Source: Chitinophaga skermanii (GTDB taxonomy: Bacteria > Bacteroidota > Bacteroidia > Chitinophagales > Chitinophagaceae). From it: DNA of 64,000 nt. Made by a program: the position numbers and the translations under genes. The first letter of the stretch is position 1. Every line of letters begins with the position of its first letter. Shown one piece after another: positions 1 through 8,794 of this stretch. Location of the stretch: assembly GCF_003259335.1 (NCBI RefSeq), contig NZ_QLLL01000008.1:62001-126000 (forward strand), read 5' to 3'. Below the pieces are notes generated by a model, which saw only the letters and a program-made list of their open reading frames with translations, was not told the origin of the DNA and did no database searches.

Positions 1-620
1 ATAACTTCGTGAAAGGTGATTTCGGTGGTAGCTTAGGCGGCTTGAAATTAACTGTACAGAAGTTCTACCGTATCAATGGTGGTTCTACGCAATTAAAAGG
101 TGTAGCACCAGATGTAACGTTGCCAGATCCATACTACGAAACAGGCGAACGTAAAGATCCAGATGCTTTGAAATGGGACGAAATTCCTAAAGCAGGTTAC
201 ACTACTTGGAATGACCCAGTAGACGTAAACACCCTCCGTAAAAACAGCGAGAAGAGAATGGCCAATAACGAGTCGTTCAAAATCATCAACGACAACATTT
301 CGATGTTGAAGAAATTAGATGAACAAAAAACTTACCCGCTGAACATTACAGCGTTCAAAGCAGAACAAAAATCTAATACAGCCGCGTTAAAGAAATACGA
401 TAACGCGAACGATAAAGTAAACCCGTTGAACATGAACGCACTGAAAGTTGACCTCGATAGAATCGCAGGCGACAGTTCAAAACTTGCCCGCAGCAAAGAG
501 TGGGTAAACTTAAGGACAAAAGATCCTTACTTGAACGAAGCAGTGAATGTAATGAACGACCTCATCGGCATTTCATTACCAAAAATGAAAAGCAACAACT
601 TGATGAGCACAAAGAACTAA
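1..620 (+). CDS. prc: C-terminal processing (tail-specific) protease, C-terminal part, partial
   Basis: The gene enters the window already open, in the frame reading N-F-V-K-G-D-F-G-G-S-L-G at the left edge, so the 5' part is missing. The first ~35 residues resemble the end of the S41 peptidase domain (GGLKLTVQKFYR, then GVAPDVTLPD). The rest is a polar, Lys/Asn-rich tail of the DUF3340 type found at the C-terminus of Prc/Tsp proteases. These periplasmic enzymes degrade or trim proteins from their C-termini. The Ser/Lys dyad and PDZ domain would lie upstream, outside the window. A strong bidirectional hairpin follows the stop. Family assignment is fairly sure; the substrate is unknown. Confidence 0.8.
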   Translation, partial: NFVKGDFGGSLGGLKLTVQKFYRINGGSTQLKGVAPDVTLPDPYYETGERKDPDALKWDEIPKAGYTTWNDPVDVNTLRKNSEKRMANNESFKIINDNISMLKKLDEQKTYPLNITAFKAEQKSNTAALKKYDNANDKVNPLNMNALKVDLDRIAGDSSKLARSKEWVNLRTKDPYLNEAVNVMNDLIGISLPKMKSNNLMSTKN

Positions 621-647
621 ATTCAACTAGTCAAGATCCGAAACAGA

Positions 648-676
648 AAAGGGCCACTACATCGTAGCGGCCCTTT
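648..676. terminator. Bidirectional intrinsic terminator between prc and oxyR
   Basis: Arms AAAGGGCC-A-CTAC and GTAG-C-GGCCCTTT pair with one mismatch around an ATC loop. It lies between two convergent genes and has A/T flanks on both sides, so it can serve both. Confidence 0.75.
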
Positions 677-700
677 CTATTTGTAATAAAGAGGTATTAC

Positions 701-1651
701 TTATTTCTTATCAATTACAATATCTACTACGCGCTTCGTTTTCTTCACCTTCATCTTCTCTGGCACATTCATTAAAATCTCCTTTTTGAACGCTTCAATC
801 ACCGCTTGTTTAATGAAATAACGGTGTGTTACCAAGCTAATTTCACGTACAGGTTCGGGTGATTTAAAGAAGCGAACGAGGTTCATTTGTTTAGCAGAGA
901 GATCTTGCAACGACAACTCCGGCAAAATAGTGTAGCCTTCGTTGAGTTCTACCATGCGCTTCAGTGTTTCCACGCTGCCGGTGTTGTATTCCAAATTCTT
1001 ATGTTCGCCCATCATAAACTTATCGTTACAGATGTTCAGCACTTGGTTGCGCATGCAATGGCCTTCATTCAATAACCATACATCTTTGATATCGAGTTCT
1101 TCCGGCAGGATGAACTTTTTATCGTGGAGTTTATTGGATTTAGCAGCATATACCACGAAAGATTCGTAGAACATGGGATGCTCTTCCAAGTGTTGATTAT
1201 ATAAAGGAGTAGCTAAAATGCCGCAATCGAGCTGTTCTTGGCGTAACAGTTGAATGATTTGCTCGGTGGAATATTCCCATATTTCGAGCTTTACACGCGG
1301 GTATTTCTTCATAAACCCCGTAATAATGCGCGGCAAAAGATAGGGCGCTAATGTAGGAATAATACCAACTTTCAAGTTCCCTTGGACCTCTTTCTTCTGG
1401 TCGGCAATGATTTCCTTAATTCTTGCGTTTTCTTTTATGATGATGCGTGCTTGTGCAATCACAGCACTACCAATTTCCGTTGGTACTACAGGTAATTTGC
1501 TCCTATCAAACAACTTGGCGCCCAGCTCATCTTCCAGTTTCTGAATTTGCATACTCAGCGTAGGCTGCGTAACAAAGCATTTTTCGGCGGCTGTTACAAA
1601 ACTTCTGTATGTATCTACCGCCACTATGTATTCGAGTTGTACCGTCGTCAT
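701..1651 (-). CDS. oxyR: OxyR, peroxide-sensing LysR-family regulator
   Basis: This 316-residue LysR-type regulator has an N-terminal winged helix-turn-helix (about residues 1-60: FVTAAEKCFVTQPTLSMQIQKLE) and a periplasmic-binding-like effector domain (about 90-300). The motif GHCMRNQVLNIC places cysteines at residues 199 and 208, the same numbers and spacing as the redox pair of E. coli OxyR, whose disulfide signals hydrogen peroxide. It probably activates catalase and peroxiredoxin genes elsewhere in the genome; none is adjacent. It is divergent from the DUF3052/OmdA gene with an 83-bp gap. A TACCTTTA box (minus strand, 1679-1686) is a plausible -7 element. Confidence 0.92.
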   Translation of the reverse strand: MTTVQLEYIVAVDTYRSFVTAAEKCFVTQPTLSMQIQKLEDELGAKLFDRSKLPVVPTEIGSAVIAQARIIIKENARIKEIIADQKKEVQGNLKVGIIPTLAPYLLPRIITGFMKKYPRVKLEIWEYSTEQIIQLLRQEQLDCGILATPLYNQHLEEHPMFYESFVVYAAKSNKLHDKKFILPEELDIKDVWLLNEGHCMRNQVLNICNDKFMMGEHKNLEYNTGSVETLKRMVELNEGYTILPELSLQDLSAKQMNLVRFFKSPEPVREISLVTHRYFIKQAVIEAFKKEILMNVPEKMKVKKTKRVVDIVIDKK

Positions 1652-1734
1652 ATTCTTTCCTCAATAAATTTTCCGCGTTAAAGGTATTGATAAAACCTAT
1701 TTAATTCGTTATTTTAATATAGAATTGCAAATTT

Positions 1735-2391
1735 ATGATGCACGATAAGGCCTTAAAAAGTAAATTATTATGGAAGGATGACAATACACCTTATTATTGC
1801 CTCCATCTTCCCCCCGCGCTCCACGATCAATTTCAAGGCGAAAACCTTGAAGAGGTACTACCTACCAGTAAAAAGGCGCCTATCGAGTATATCATGCTAT
1901 TCGTAACCACGTCGGCCGAATTACAGAAGGAATTGCCAAAAGTATTACCCCGACTGGTTCCCAACGCCAAATGCTGGATCGCCTTCCCGAAAAAGACGGC
2001 TGGCATTCCCACCGATCTTTCCCGTGAGGAGTCCTGGCAAATTGTTTTACAAATGGAATTTGCTACCGTTGCCAGCATTGCTATTAATGCCGAATGGACG
2101 GCCTTAAGAATACGCCCAGCCGGGGAAGTAAACAGCACCCGTAGCAGCGAGCAGCCGGTAGAGGGGATAGATATGAAGAACAGGGTGGTAACACCGCCAA
2201 ATGATTTGCAAGCAATGTTTACCAAGCAACCCGCCGCGCAACAATTCTTCAACACGCTTTCGTTCACCAATAAGAAAGAGTACGTGGTATGGATAACTTC
2301 CGCCAAGAAAGCTGAAACCCGGGAACAAAGGCTGTTGGCTACAATAGATAAATTACTGGCAGGGCGCAAGAACCCTTCCGATAAAGCATAA
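1735..2391 (+). CDS. DUF3052-like / YdeI-OmdA domain protein
   Basis: This 218-residue soluble protein has two recognisable parts. Residues ~35-125 resemble DUF3052 (WIAFPKKTAGIPTDLSREESW, then EWTALRIRP). Residues ~150-215 resemble the bacteriocin-protection/OmdA domain (FFNTLSFTNKKEYVVWITSAKKAETREQR). No signal peptide or membrane segment is visible. The biochemical role of either domain is not established, so the call stays at domain level. It stands alone between oxyR and a strong terminator that overlaps its stop codon. Confidence 0.7.
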   Translation: MMHDKALKSKLLWKDDNTPYYCLHLPPALHDQFQGENLEEVLPTSKKAPIEYIMLFVTTSAELQKELPKVLPRLVPNAKCWIAFPKKTAGIPTDLSREESWQIVLQMEFATVASIAINAEWTALRIRPAGEVNSTRSSEQPVEGIDMKNRVVTPPNDLQAMFTKQPAAQQFFNTLSFTNKKEYVVWITSAKKAETREQRLLATIDKLLAGRKNPSDKA

Positions 2392-2424
2392 AAAAAGCGT
2401 CTCCACAGTGTGAGACGCTTTTTT
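2391..2424. terminator. Bidirectional intrinsic terminator
   Basis: Perfect 13-bp arms (AAAAAAGCGTCTC / GAGACGCTTTTTT) around an 8-nt loop. It lies between convergent genes ending at 2391 and 2454. Confidence 0.85.
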
Positions 2425-2453
2425 GTTATAGTAATAACTTGTAATAAAAAGTA

Positions 2454-3674
2454 TTAGAAAATCCTGTAGCGGTACTTGATTTTATCAACATTCGTGGTTA
2501 ATTCTTTGATGTTGATAGAAGCTTGGATTTCATTGACTGCTTCCGTTTTCAATTGGCGGAATTCGCCTTGTTTAGCTTCGATAATGCTTTTCTCGGCTAG
2601 GCCGTTATCCATCGCTAATTTAAGCGAGTTGTTCACCTTGGCGTAGTACGAGTCGAGCAGGGTAAAATACTCGTTATAGAGGTTTTCGAAGCGTTTTGTT
2701 TGCAATACGAGATCTTCCAGCTGGTTATTTACTTCTTTCAAGTTTGGATTTTCGCGGAGTAGGTTCTCGTAATCGATTTTCTTCGTTTTTTGGATCATGT
2801 ATTTATCTTCTAATTGCTTGAAGAAGTCGACTACATTATCCTTTTTAAACGTTAAGAAGTATTCGTTCAGTGTTTCGGCAATCGTTTTATTACCACGTGG
2901 TGGTAAAGGCGATTTCAATACGGTGGCTGCGAATTGGAGTAATTCGTACATGTTATCTTGCAATAAAGCCAATTGGTCTTTATTGAAGTTAAGGCCGAAT
3001 TCGAACTTCTGGTTCGCATCGTTTAAGGCCGTGTAATAAATGGTGTATTTGTTCAATTCCTTCTCAAAATCTTGCAACGACTTTTGGTTAATTGCTTTAT
3101 TACTTACGCTTACGCTGTGCAAGAAGTTCATAACAGAACTAGCAATGGCCAATGGCGGTGTAAGGGAAGTAAAGCTTTTGAAGATAGGACTATTAATAAT
3201 GGACTTGGTTGACTCTACGATTTTACCATCGCGGTCGTTCTTATCCGTTTTACCTTTTAAGATAATTTTCTCTACGAGTTCTACAACGCGGTCGCTCAGT
3301 GAGAAGCCGAGTTCTTTACTTTCCGGGTTATTGAGGGAAGTGATAAACACGTCGAGGTTATTCGTCGTTGTACGCGATTTGAGATCTATTATTTTTTTGT
3401 TGAGTAAATAATAGGTTTCACTTGCGTTGATAATGTTGTTTTTGATCAATTCGTACTTGGTTGAATTGTCAAAATCGCGGCCCGAGAGTAGCGCTTGGAT
3501 GGCGGATGCGTTTTGCTTGTCGTTATCAACAATGCGTTGCATTTCGTCCATGATACGTTTGATAGTCGTATCGGCGGATTTAACCGGTGGCGTTTTAATC
3601 TCAGGATCTTGCGCTGTAGCCAAATTGGCAATGCCTAGCAATAGGATTAATCCCGCTAAACGTACAAATTTCAT
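2454..3674 (-). CDS. Exported helical protein of unknown function
   Basis: I do not recognise this family. From the Met at 3674 the protein is 406 residues and begins with a clear signal peptide (MKFVRLAGLILLLGIANLATA-Q). A Met seven codons upstream (3695) is possible but would only lengthen the n-region. The mature part is rich in Lys, Asn, Asp and Leu and looks mostly alpha-helical, with likely coiled-coil stretches near its C-terminus (ENLLRENPNLKEVNNQLEDL). It has no obvious catalytic motif, lipobox or membrane anchor. It is monocistronic, with a shared terminator downstream and a long gene-free stretch upstream. A periplasmic structural or binding role would be a guess. Confidence 0.6.
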   Translation of the reverse strand: MKFVRLAGLILLLGIANLATAQDPEIKTPPVKSADTTIKRIMDEMQRIVDNDKQNASAIQALLSGRDFDNSTKYELIKNNIINASETYYLLNKKIIDLKSRTTTNNLDVFITSLNNPESKELGFSLSDRVVELVEKIILKGKTDKNDRDGKIVESTKSIINSPIFKSFTSLTPPLAIASSVMNFLHSVSVSNKAINQKSLQDFEKELNKYTIYYTALNDANQKFEFGLNFNKDQLALLQDNMYELLQFAATVLKSPLPPRGNKTIAETLNEYFLTFKKDNVVDFFKQLEDKYMIQKTKKIDYENLLRENPNLKEVNNQLEDLVLQTKRFENLYNEYFTLLDSYYAKVNNSLKLAMDNGLAEKSIIEAKQGEFRQLKTEAVNEIQASINIKELTTNVDKIKYRYRIF

Positions 3675-3695
3675 GTGTAGCTTAATTTTTACCAT

Positions 3696-4476
3696 AGGTT
3701 TTTCTGAACGATGCCAGTACTACAAATATAGGCACCACTTTCCTAATTTGTAAAATACGGATGGTGCAGGTGTAACATGCTTTTAAAACCTCAGTTTCTG
3801 AATCATATGCGTAGAAAATATGATGCCAAAAACGAAGCCACAAAGATAAGGTATATAATATCTTGATGAGTGGTAAAATGCTATGAAATTTGCCTTGATT
3901 TACGAAGATGAGCCACTGTGCTATGTTTTGAAATGTTAAATTTTACTAATTTGTGTTATAAACGTATTGAAAAACGGGTAAATTGTATTGATGTAGGTGT
4001 ATTTGCTATACGGGTTTTGCAAGCGGGGAGGCTTAATTATGCTGGCAATAGATAGCTAAACGTAGATGGTTGACATATCAATGAAATGGTATTTCGCAGA
4101 TTTGCACCTTGGTGCACGTTTTCTCCCGGTTCGTATTCCTGCCCATCTATATATAAAACCAGTATCCAGCGTACTTTCGACACATGTTTATTGTTCAACC
4201 CGGTACATGTGTTTACATAAAATTCACATTCCTTTCACAAATCCTTCCTAATACGCTACCATGGCCATTCTTTTAAAATTGATCCCTTTATAGGGGGTAG
4301 CTAAGCCTAATAACCTTACTGGGCCTGCATTGTGGGATAGGGGATTTGGGATGAAAAGGGGAAATCCTTGTTGGTGGCTAATTTCGAAGTGGGAAGATTG
4401 GGAGAGCGTTTGGAAAAGGAGGTAAATAGTGTATATTAGTGCTTTGCAACAAAATGGCAAGATCGCCGTCCCGGGA
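3696..4476. other. Long gene-free region
   Basis: About 780 bases with no convincing coding sequence on either strand. Short open frames here lack start signals, domain character or the codon use of the neighbours. No tRNA, repeat or strong hairpin was seen until the promoter at 4477. It may hold regulatory sequence for the two divergent flanking genes. Confidence 0.5.
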
Positions 4477-4507
4477 TTTTGAAATACGGGATCGTATCTT
4501 ACCTTTG
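4477..4507 (+). promoter_or_regulatory. Bacteroidota-type promoter for the glycosyltransferase gene
   Basis: TTTTG at 4477-4481, an 18-bp spacer, then TACCTTTG at 4500-4507. Both boxes match the Bacteroidota -33/-7 consensus and the start codon lies 24 bp downstream. Confidence 0.7.
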
Positions 4508-4530
4508 CTTCTCTAAAATGAAAGCCTTTC

Positions 4531-5268
4531 ATGCTTAACAACAAGAAGATAGTAGTAGTACTACCTGCCTACAATGCCGCGTTAACACTTGAGAAAACTT
4601 ACCGCGAAATCCCTATGGATATCGTAGATGAAGTGGTATTAGTGGACGATGCCAGTAAAGATGATACCGTGGAAGCGGGCAAGAAACTGGGCATTCGCCA
4701 TATTGTTCGTCACGATAAAAATAAAGGCTACGGCGGCAACCAAAAATCCTGTTACAACAAAGCTTTAGAACTTGGCGCCGACATCGTTATTATGGTGCAT
4801 CCCGATTACCAATATACGCCTAAACTGATTGGTGCCATGAGCAGCATCATAGCCAATGATGTATATCCTGCTGTTTTTGGTTCCCGCATTTTGGGTAAAG
4901 GTGCCCTGAAAGGTGGCATGCCTTTATATAAGTATGTATTCAATAGGATGTTAACTTTCACCCAAAACGTATTAATGGGCCAAAAGCTCAGCGAATACCA
5001 CACCGGTTACCGTGCATTCTCTGCAGATGTTTTGCGTAGCATTAAATACATGGCAAACGACGATGACTTCGTATTCGACAACGAAATGGCCTCCCAAGTT
5101 TGTATGGCCGGTTTCGAAATCGCTGAAGTAACTTGCCCAACAAAATACTTCGAAGAAGCTTCCAGCATTAACTTCAAACGCAGTGTGAAATATGGATTAG
5201 GCGTTTTACGCGTATCTATGCAGCACCGTTTGCACATGTGGGGCATCGTGAAGAATAAAATTTACTAA
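4531..5268 (+). CDS. Family 2 glycosyltransferase
   Basis: This 245-residue enzyme has a GT-A fold, starting with the nucleotide-binding strand KIVVVLPAYNAALTLEKT and the acidic pair EVVLVDDASKDDT at ~35-47. The usual DxD-type segment reads MVHPDYQYTP (~90-99). YHTGYRAFSADVL (~155-167) matches the acceptor-side region of dolichol-phosphate-mannose-synthase-like GT2 enzymes. There are no transmembrane helices, so it is probably cytosolic or membrane-associated. The methyltransferase gene follows after 16 bp and is very likely co-transcribed, which suggests the two modify a shared glycan or lipid. The sugar donor and acceptor cannot be read from sequence. Confidence 0.85.
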   Translation: MLNNKKIVVVLPAYNAALTLEKTYREIPMDIVDEVVLVDDASKDDTVEAGKKLGIRHIVRHDKNKGYGGNQKSCYNKALELGADIVIMVHPDYQYTPKLIGAMSSIIANDVYPAVFGSRILGKGALKGGMPLYKYVFNRMLTFTQNVLMGQKLSEYHTGYRAFSADVLRSIKYMANDDDFVFDNEMASQVCMAGFEIAEVTCPTKYFEEASSINFKRSVKYGLGVLRVSMQHRLHMWGIVKNKIY

Positions 5269-5284
5269 TCAATATTATAATATA

Positions 5285-6082
5285 GTGAGCGTAGGGAACC
5301 AGGTAGCATTAGCGCAGAAATTTGTCCGTTACTTTTTTGGAAGAGGAAATCGTCATGATGTACATTCTCCTTTTATCTATCAATTAGCAGATGAAGTATT
5401 TAGGGATACCCATCCCAAACCAGCCTATGCCCCGGTTGAAGCGCTGCGTAATCGTTTATTGCACGACAATACGGTGTTGCAAGTAACCGATTTAGGTGCA
5501 GGTTCGTTAACAGGTGCGAGTAAAAGTCGTAAGGTCAACGAAATCACCAAGAATGCCGCGAAGCCTGCGAAGTTTGGCCAATTGTTTTTCCGTATGATCC
5601 AACAATATAACGTGCGTAACGTGTTGGAACTGGGTACTTCTATGGGGATTTCTACTTCGTATATGGCCAGCGCCAATCCCAATACCACGGTGTATACCAT
5701 TGAAGGTTGCCCGAACATTGCACAAAAAGCAAAGGAGAATTTCGAATCGGTGGGTTTGAAAAATATCCGCCAGTTCGTGGGGAATTTCGACGATGTACTA
5801 GGCGATGTGTTAAAGGAAATGCCGCAGCTCGATTTCGTGTATATCGATGGTAACCACCGCAAGTTACCTACCATCGCGTACTATGAACAATGCCTCGAGA
5901 AAGCACATGATAACACCGTGTTTATCTTCGATGATATTCATTGGACCGATGGCATGGAAGAAGCTTGGGAGGTGATTAAAGCGCATCCGCGTACACAAGT
6001 AACGGTAGACCTGTTCTTTATCGGCCTTGTTTTCTTACAAACCGATTTCAAAGCAAAGCAACACTATACCTTAAAATATTAA
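5285..6082 (+). CDS. Class I SAM-dependent methyltransferase
   Basis: This 265-residue protein starts at a GTG, 16 bp after the glycosyltransferase stop; no ATG lies near. The SAM-binding loop is VLELGTSMGISTSYMA (~115-130), followed by an acidic residue at the end of strand 2 (YTIEGCPN) and a motif DFVYIDGNHRKLPTIAYYEQCL (~180-201). This pattern is that of O-methyltransferase-like Methyltransf_24 enzymes. The N-terminal ~80 residues contain a conserved-looking HDVHSPFIYQLADEVF segment. The substrate is unknown; its operon partner points to a glycan or lipid product. Transcription probably ends at the hairpin at 6102-6130. Confidence 0.8.
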   Translation: MSVGNQVALAQKFVRYFFGRGNRHDVHSPFIYQLADEVFRDTHPKPAYAPVEALRNRLLHDNTVLQVTDLGAGSLTGASKSRKVNEITKNAAKPAKFGQLFFRMIQQYNVRNVLELGTSMGISTSYMASANPNTTVYTIEGCPNIAQKAKENFESVGLKNIRQFVGNFDDVLGDVLKEMPQLDFVYIDGNHRKLPTIAYYEQCLEKAHDNTVFIFDDIHWTDGMEEAWEVIKAHPRTQVTVDLFFIGLVFLQTDFKAKQHYTLKY

Positions 6083-6101
6083 TGCAAAACATACGCATAT
6101 G

Positions 6102-6130
6102 AAAAGGATGGGGGCTAATTCCATCCTTTT
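6102..6130 (+). terminator. Intrinsic terminator after the methyltransferase gene
   Basis: AAAAGGATGG / CCATCCTTTT arms followed by a long T-run. It overlaps an in-frame upstream Met (6099) of the next reading frame, which argues that the lipoprotein gene really starts at 6174. Confidence 0.75.
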
Positions 6131-6173
6131 TTTTATTTTAGTCATCGCATACTTTAGAAGTGAAAGCAGATTT

Positions 6174-6959
6174 ATGATGTTTAGATGGATAGGATACCTA
6201 CTATGTGCAACCGCATTATTTGCCTGCAACACCGCGTCGAACGTTCGCCAGACCGTTATCGTGGATTCGGTGAGTATTGTCGATAATATTCCCGGTTACG
6301 ATGTAAATCAATACCCTTACGTGTTAACCTTAGCCGATTGGACTTTTCACGAAGATGAATTTGAGTCGTCGTGGGCAGATACACCGTACGTGGGCATTTA
6401 TAAACAAGGGAAGAAGATGTACCTAGATACAACACGCATCTACGCACATCCAGTACGCGATGAGTTGCGCGACTTTTTCCGAGATGGACATATTAAGTCG
6501 GCTTGGCGTGTAACAGCATCGAAGAAGGAGCCTAGCATTGTGTTAATGCCCGTAACGGTCACTATGAAACGGGGCGAAATGGAGTATGTTGATTTAACAG
6601 AGGAAGAAACCCAATGCCTGCCGGGAGATAGTGTTCAGTTCATGTTTCACGATAAAAAATACACCCTAAAAGCGCAGCTGATAGCCAAGCAACTCCATGC
6701 AGAGCCCAATTACCAGTTAAGTATTCATTACGAAAAAGACGATGAACAACATACGCAAGTATTGATTAACGATTTTACGTACGAAGAATGTAACAGGATT
6801 TATTTCGCAGGAGATATCGACAATGATGCGCTTCCCGATTTCCTCATTAATACGAGTAATGTTTTTAATACCACCGTGCTTACATTATACCTCTCATCCG
6901 CCGCCGAGGGCAAGGATTTGCTGAAAGTAATGGGCATGTTGTTATCGTCAGTTAACTAA
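6174..6959 (+). CDS. Lipoprotein with calcium-loop-like motif (tandem paralogue 1)
   Basis: The Met at 6174 was chosen because it begins a lipoprotein signal (MMFRWIGYLLCATALFAC), while the open frame upstream runs through the preceding gene's terminator. The 261-residue product is predicted to be an envelope lipoprotein. Near the C-terminus it has AGDIDNDALPDFLINTS, a D-x-D-x-D-x-x-x-D pattern like a calcium-binding FG-GAP or dockerin loop, then TLYLSSAAEGKDLLKVMG. The next gene encodes a paralogue of similar length that shares this block. The two are 8 bp apart and surely one operon. I do not recognise a named family; function is unknown. Confidence 0.7.
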   Translation: MMFRWIGYLLCATALFACNTASNVRQTVIVDSVSIVDNIPGYDVNQYPYVLTLADWTFHEDEFESSWADTPYVGIYKQGKKMYLDTTRIYAHPVRDELRDFFRDGHIKSAWRVTASKKEPSIVLMPVTVTMKRGEMEYVDLTEEETQCLPGDSVQFMFHDKKYTLKAQLIAKQLHAEPNYQLSIHYEKDDEQHTQVLINDFTYEECNRIYFAGDIDNDALPDFLINTSNVFNTTVLTLYLSSAAEGKDLLKVMGMLLSSVN

Positions 6960-6967
6960 AATAAACC

Positions 6968-7828
6968 ATGAGAAAAGTTCTATGCCTTTTTGCATTGTTG
7001 GGTAGTGTAATCGCTTGCAACAATACGAGCCAACCTACCACGCAAGATACTACCAAGCAAAAGGATTCTATTAGTGTTCCCCAAGCCAAAGTGGATGAAG
7101 ATTCGTTGAACGCTTTTGCTGATAATGCTTATGAGAATAGTTACCCGGGGTTCCATCCCGAGAAATTTCCTTGGCGTATACACCAAGCGGGATCTGTATT
7201 TCATGATGGTGAAGTGGATCCGAAAATTAGTAATACTGTGCAGGTAGGGTTGTTCAAAAGAGATGAAAACGATTTCTACTTAGATACCACTTTCGTAACT
7301 ACCAGCCGTGAATACGACGCGGTATTAGATGAAGATACCACCGCCGCTACAGGCTGGAAAGTAATGGTAACAAAAACAGATGAACCCATTTTGTTGATGC
7401 CTTTTGGTAAAAGCGTTAAACCAATTGCCAAAGTAGCCTCTATTCCCATGACAGAAGCAGAAAAGGCTGCCGAAGCTGGTTATACAAAATCCTTCACCTT
7501 CTTCAATAAAAAGTATAAGCTCGTTGCCACAGGTGAAAAATTACATGTCGAGGACCACATCGAAACAAGGAATTATAAACTCATGATCGAGTACGAAAAG
7601 AATGGTAAACAAGAAAAGCAATTGTTGGTATCCCTCGCGTATTTCGATGATGTACAGCACATAGAAATTCTTTTCGCCGGTGATGTAGATGGTGATGAGT
7701 TACCAGATTTTATCATCAATACCTCTTATCATTATAACTTAAGTGCACCTACATTATATCTGTCCAGTGAGGCGAAAGGCAATGATTTGTTGCGTGTAAT
7801 GGGTGTGCAGGAAATTACAGGGTGTTAG
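6968..7828 (+). CDS. Lipoprotein with calcium-loop-like motif (tandem paralogue 2)
   Basis: A 286-residue lipoprotein (signal MRKVLCLFALLGSVIAC, then a Thr/Gln/Ser-rich linker). It shares with the preceding gene the same order of blocks: a charged N-terminal region, a strand-rich middle (KSFTFFNKKYKLVATGEKLHVE against VQFMFHDKKYTLKAQ), and the C-terminal AGDVDGDELPDFIINTS...TLYLSSEAKGNDLLRVMGV. The loop D-V-D-G-D-E-L-P-D is a near-canonical calcium-binding pattern. The two genes arose by tandem duplication and have diverged widely outside this block. Function unknown; a surface or periplasmic binding role is a guess. Confidence 0.7.
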   Translation: MRKVLCLFALLGSVIACNNTSQPTTQDTTKQKDSISVPQAKVDEDSLNAFADNAYENSYPGFHPEKFPWRIHQAGSVFHDGEVDPKISNTVQVGLFKRDENDFYLDTTFVTTSREYDAVLDEDTTAATGWKVMVTKTDEPILLMPFGKSVKPIAKVASIPMTEAEKAAEAGYTKSFTFFNKKYKLVATGEKLHVEDHIETRNYKLMIEYEKNGKQEKQLLVSLAYFDDVQHIEILFAGDVDGDELPDFIINTSYHYNLSAPTLYLSSEAKGNDLLRVMGVQEITGC

Positions 7829-7872
7829 GTTAACAAGCGTCTTCGTTAAATCAATAGTATAGCTAACATAAA

Positions 7873-7904
7873 ATTGCTCCCCTACCTGTCAGTTGGGGAG
7901 CAAT
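7873..7904 (-). terminator. Intrinsic terminator, mainly for the DUF4142 gene
   Basis: TTGCTCCCC / GGGGAGCAA arms with a 12-nt loop. The stem is followed by TTTT on the minus strand, so it best fits the gene ending at 7952; it may also end the lipoprotein operon. Confidence 0.6.
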
Positions 7905-7951
7905 AAATAGTGAATGGTTTCTCAATAGATAGTAATATAGTCTAAAGACGT

Positions 7952-8572
7952 TTATTTAATTTTCTTTTGCAGTTTTTCAGCCATTTCTAAATGGTGACGG
8001 ATTTCTGCCAAATTCTTAGCAAAAGCCGCTTTGATATCCGGATCATTGGCATCTTTCGATTGATCGTCGAATAATTTCACCGCATCTTTATGGGCAGCAA
8101 CTGCTTTATCGATATATTCTTTATCGAAATTAGATTCAGCTGTTAAATTCGCTACATCTTTTTGTTGACCTTCATCTAGTGCAGCAGGCAAGGTAATACC
8201 TTTGCTAGCAGCCAATGCAGCCATTTCTTCATTTAATTTCTTGTGCGCGGTAATCATTGTTTCCGCGAATTTCTTCACTTCTGCGTTTGTAGAACGACTA
8301 GTAGCTGCTTCCGACATAGCAATTTCTTCCATGCCGCTAGTAAAAGCAGTTACAACCGCTTTCGCATCTGGTTTAAGCGAGTCGCCAGAGAACTTATCCT
8401 TGTTAATGTCTTTTGCATCACCTTCCGTTAAGGCTGTAGCAGTGTCGGACACATTGTTCAAGCTATCTGTTGTAGAAGTGTTGGTGTTGTTATTACATGC
8501 TGCTGTAAAAAGGGCGATACAAGTGCTGATAATAGCCAAGCCGCCGAACTTGTTGATGGATAGTTTTTTCAT
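7952..8572 (-). CDS. DUF4142 family lipoprotein
   Basis: The start at 8572 gives a standard lipoprotein signal (MKKLSINKFGGLAIISTCIALFTAAC is the order of the segment); the frame extends further upstream without a plausible signal. The 206-residue product has an Asn/Thr/Ser-rich linker, then an all-helical DUF4142 domain (~60-205) with the typical AMSEAATSRSTNAEVKKFAETMI and HLEMAEKLQKKIK ends. DUF4142 is a ferritin-like four-helix family of exported proteins, frequent in Bacteroidota and soil bacteria. Its function is not established. It is transcribed alone. Confidence 0.85.
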   Translation of the reverse strand: MKKLSINKFGGLAIISTCIALFTAACNNNTNTSTTDSLNNVSDTATALTEGDAKDINKDKFSGDSLKPDAKAVVTAFTSGMEEIAMSEAATSRSTNAEVKKFAETMITAHKKLNEEMAALAASKGITLPAALDEGQQKDVANLTAESNFDKEYIDKAVAAHKDAVKLFDDQSKDANDPDIKAAFAKNLAEIRHHLEMAEKLQKKIK

Positions 8573-8753
8573 TTGTATCGATTTTTTACTAAGAACACTC
8601 AAAATTTTGTGCCATACGATGGAAAGCCTTGCTAGATCGGTACATGGGGAAAAACGAGGTGATGGAGCATTGGGGAATTGATTGCCCAACCTGTAGGAGT
8701 GGGGCTATGATCGTGTTTCAGATTATATTATATATTAATATTAGAATATTTAA

Positions 8754-8761
8754 TATATTTG
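8754..8761 (+). promoter_or_regulatory. Putative -7 promoter box
   Basis: TATATTTG fits TAnnTTTG and lies 33 bp before the ATG at 8795. No clear TTTG is found at the -33 position; the surrounding DNA is very A/T-rich. Confidence 0.45.
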
Positions 8762-8794
8762 CCTTGAAAACCAGCTTAGAACCCGTTTGTGCCT

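Noticed and set aside
4066..4544. Short open frames on both strands in the 3.7-4.5 kb spacer
   Set aside because: No start signals, no domain character, overlapping frames on opposite strands, and the minus-strand one overlaps the glycosyltransferase promoter and start.
6099..6173. Longer N-terminus for the first tandem lipoprotein
   Set aside because: The extra codons overlap the terminator of the preceding gene and would put a second hydrophobic stretch before the lipoprotein signal.
8202..8681. 159-residue open frame antisense to the DUF4142 gene
   Set aside because: It mirrors the Ala/Ser-rich coding strand; the lipoprotein on the other strand is clearly the gene.
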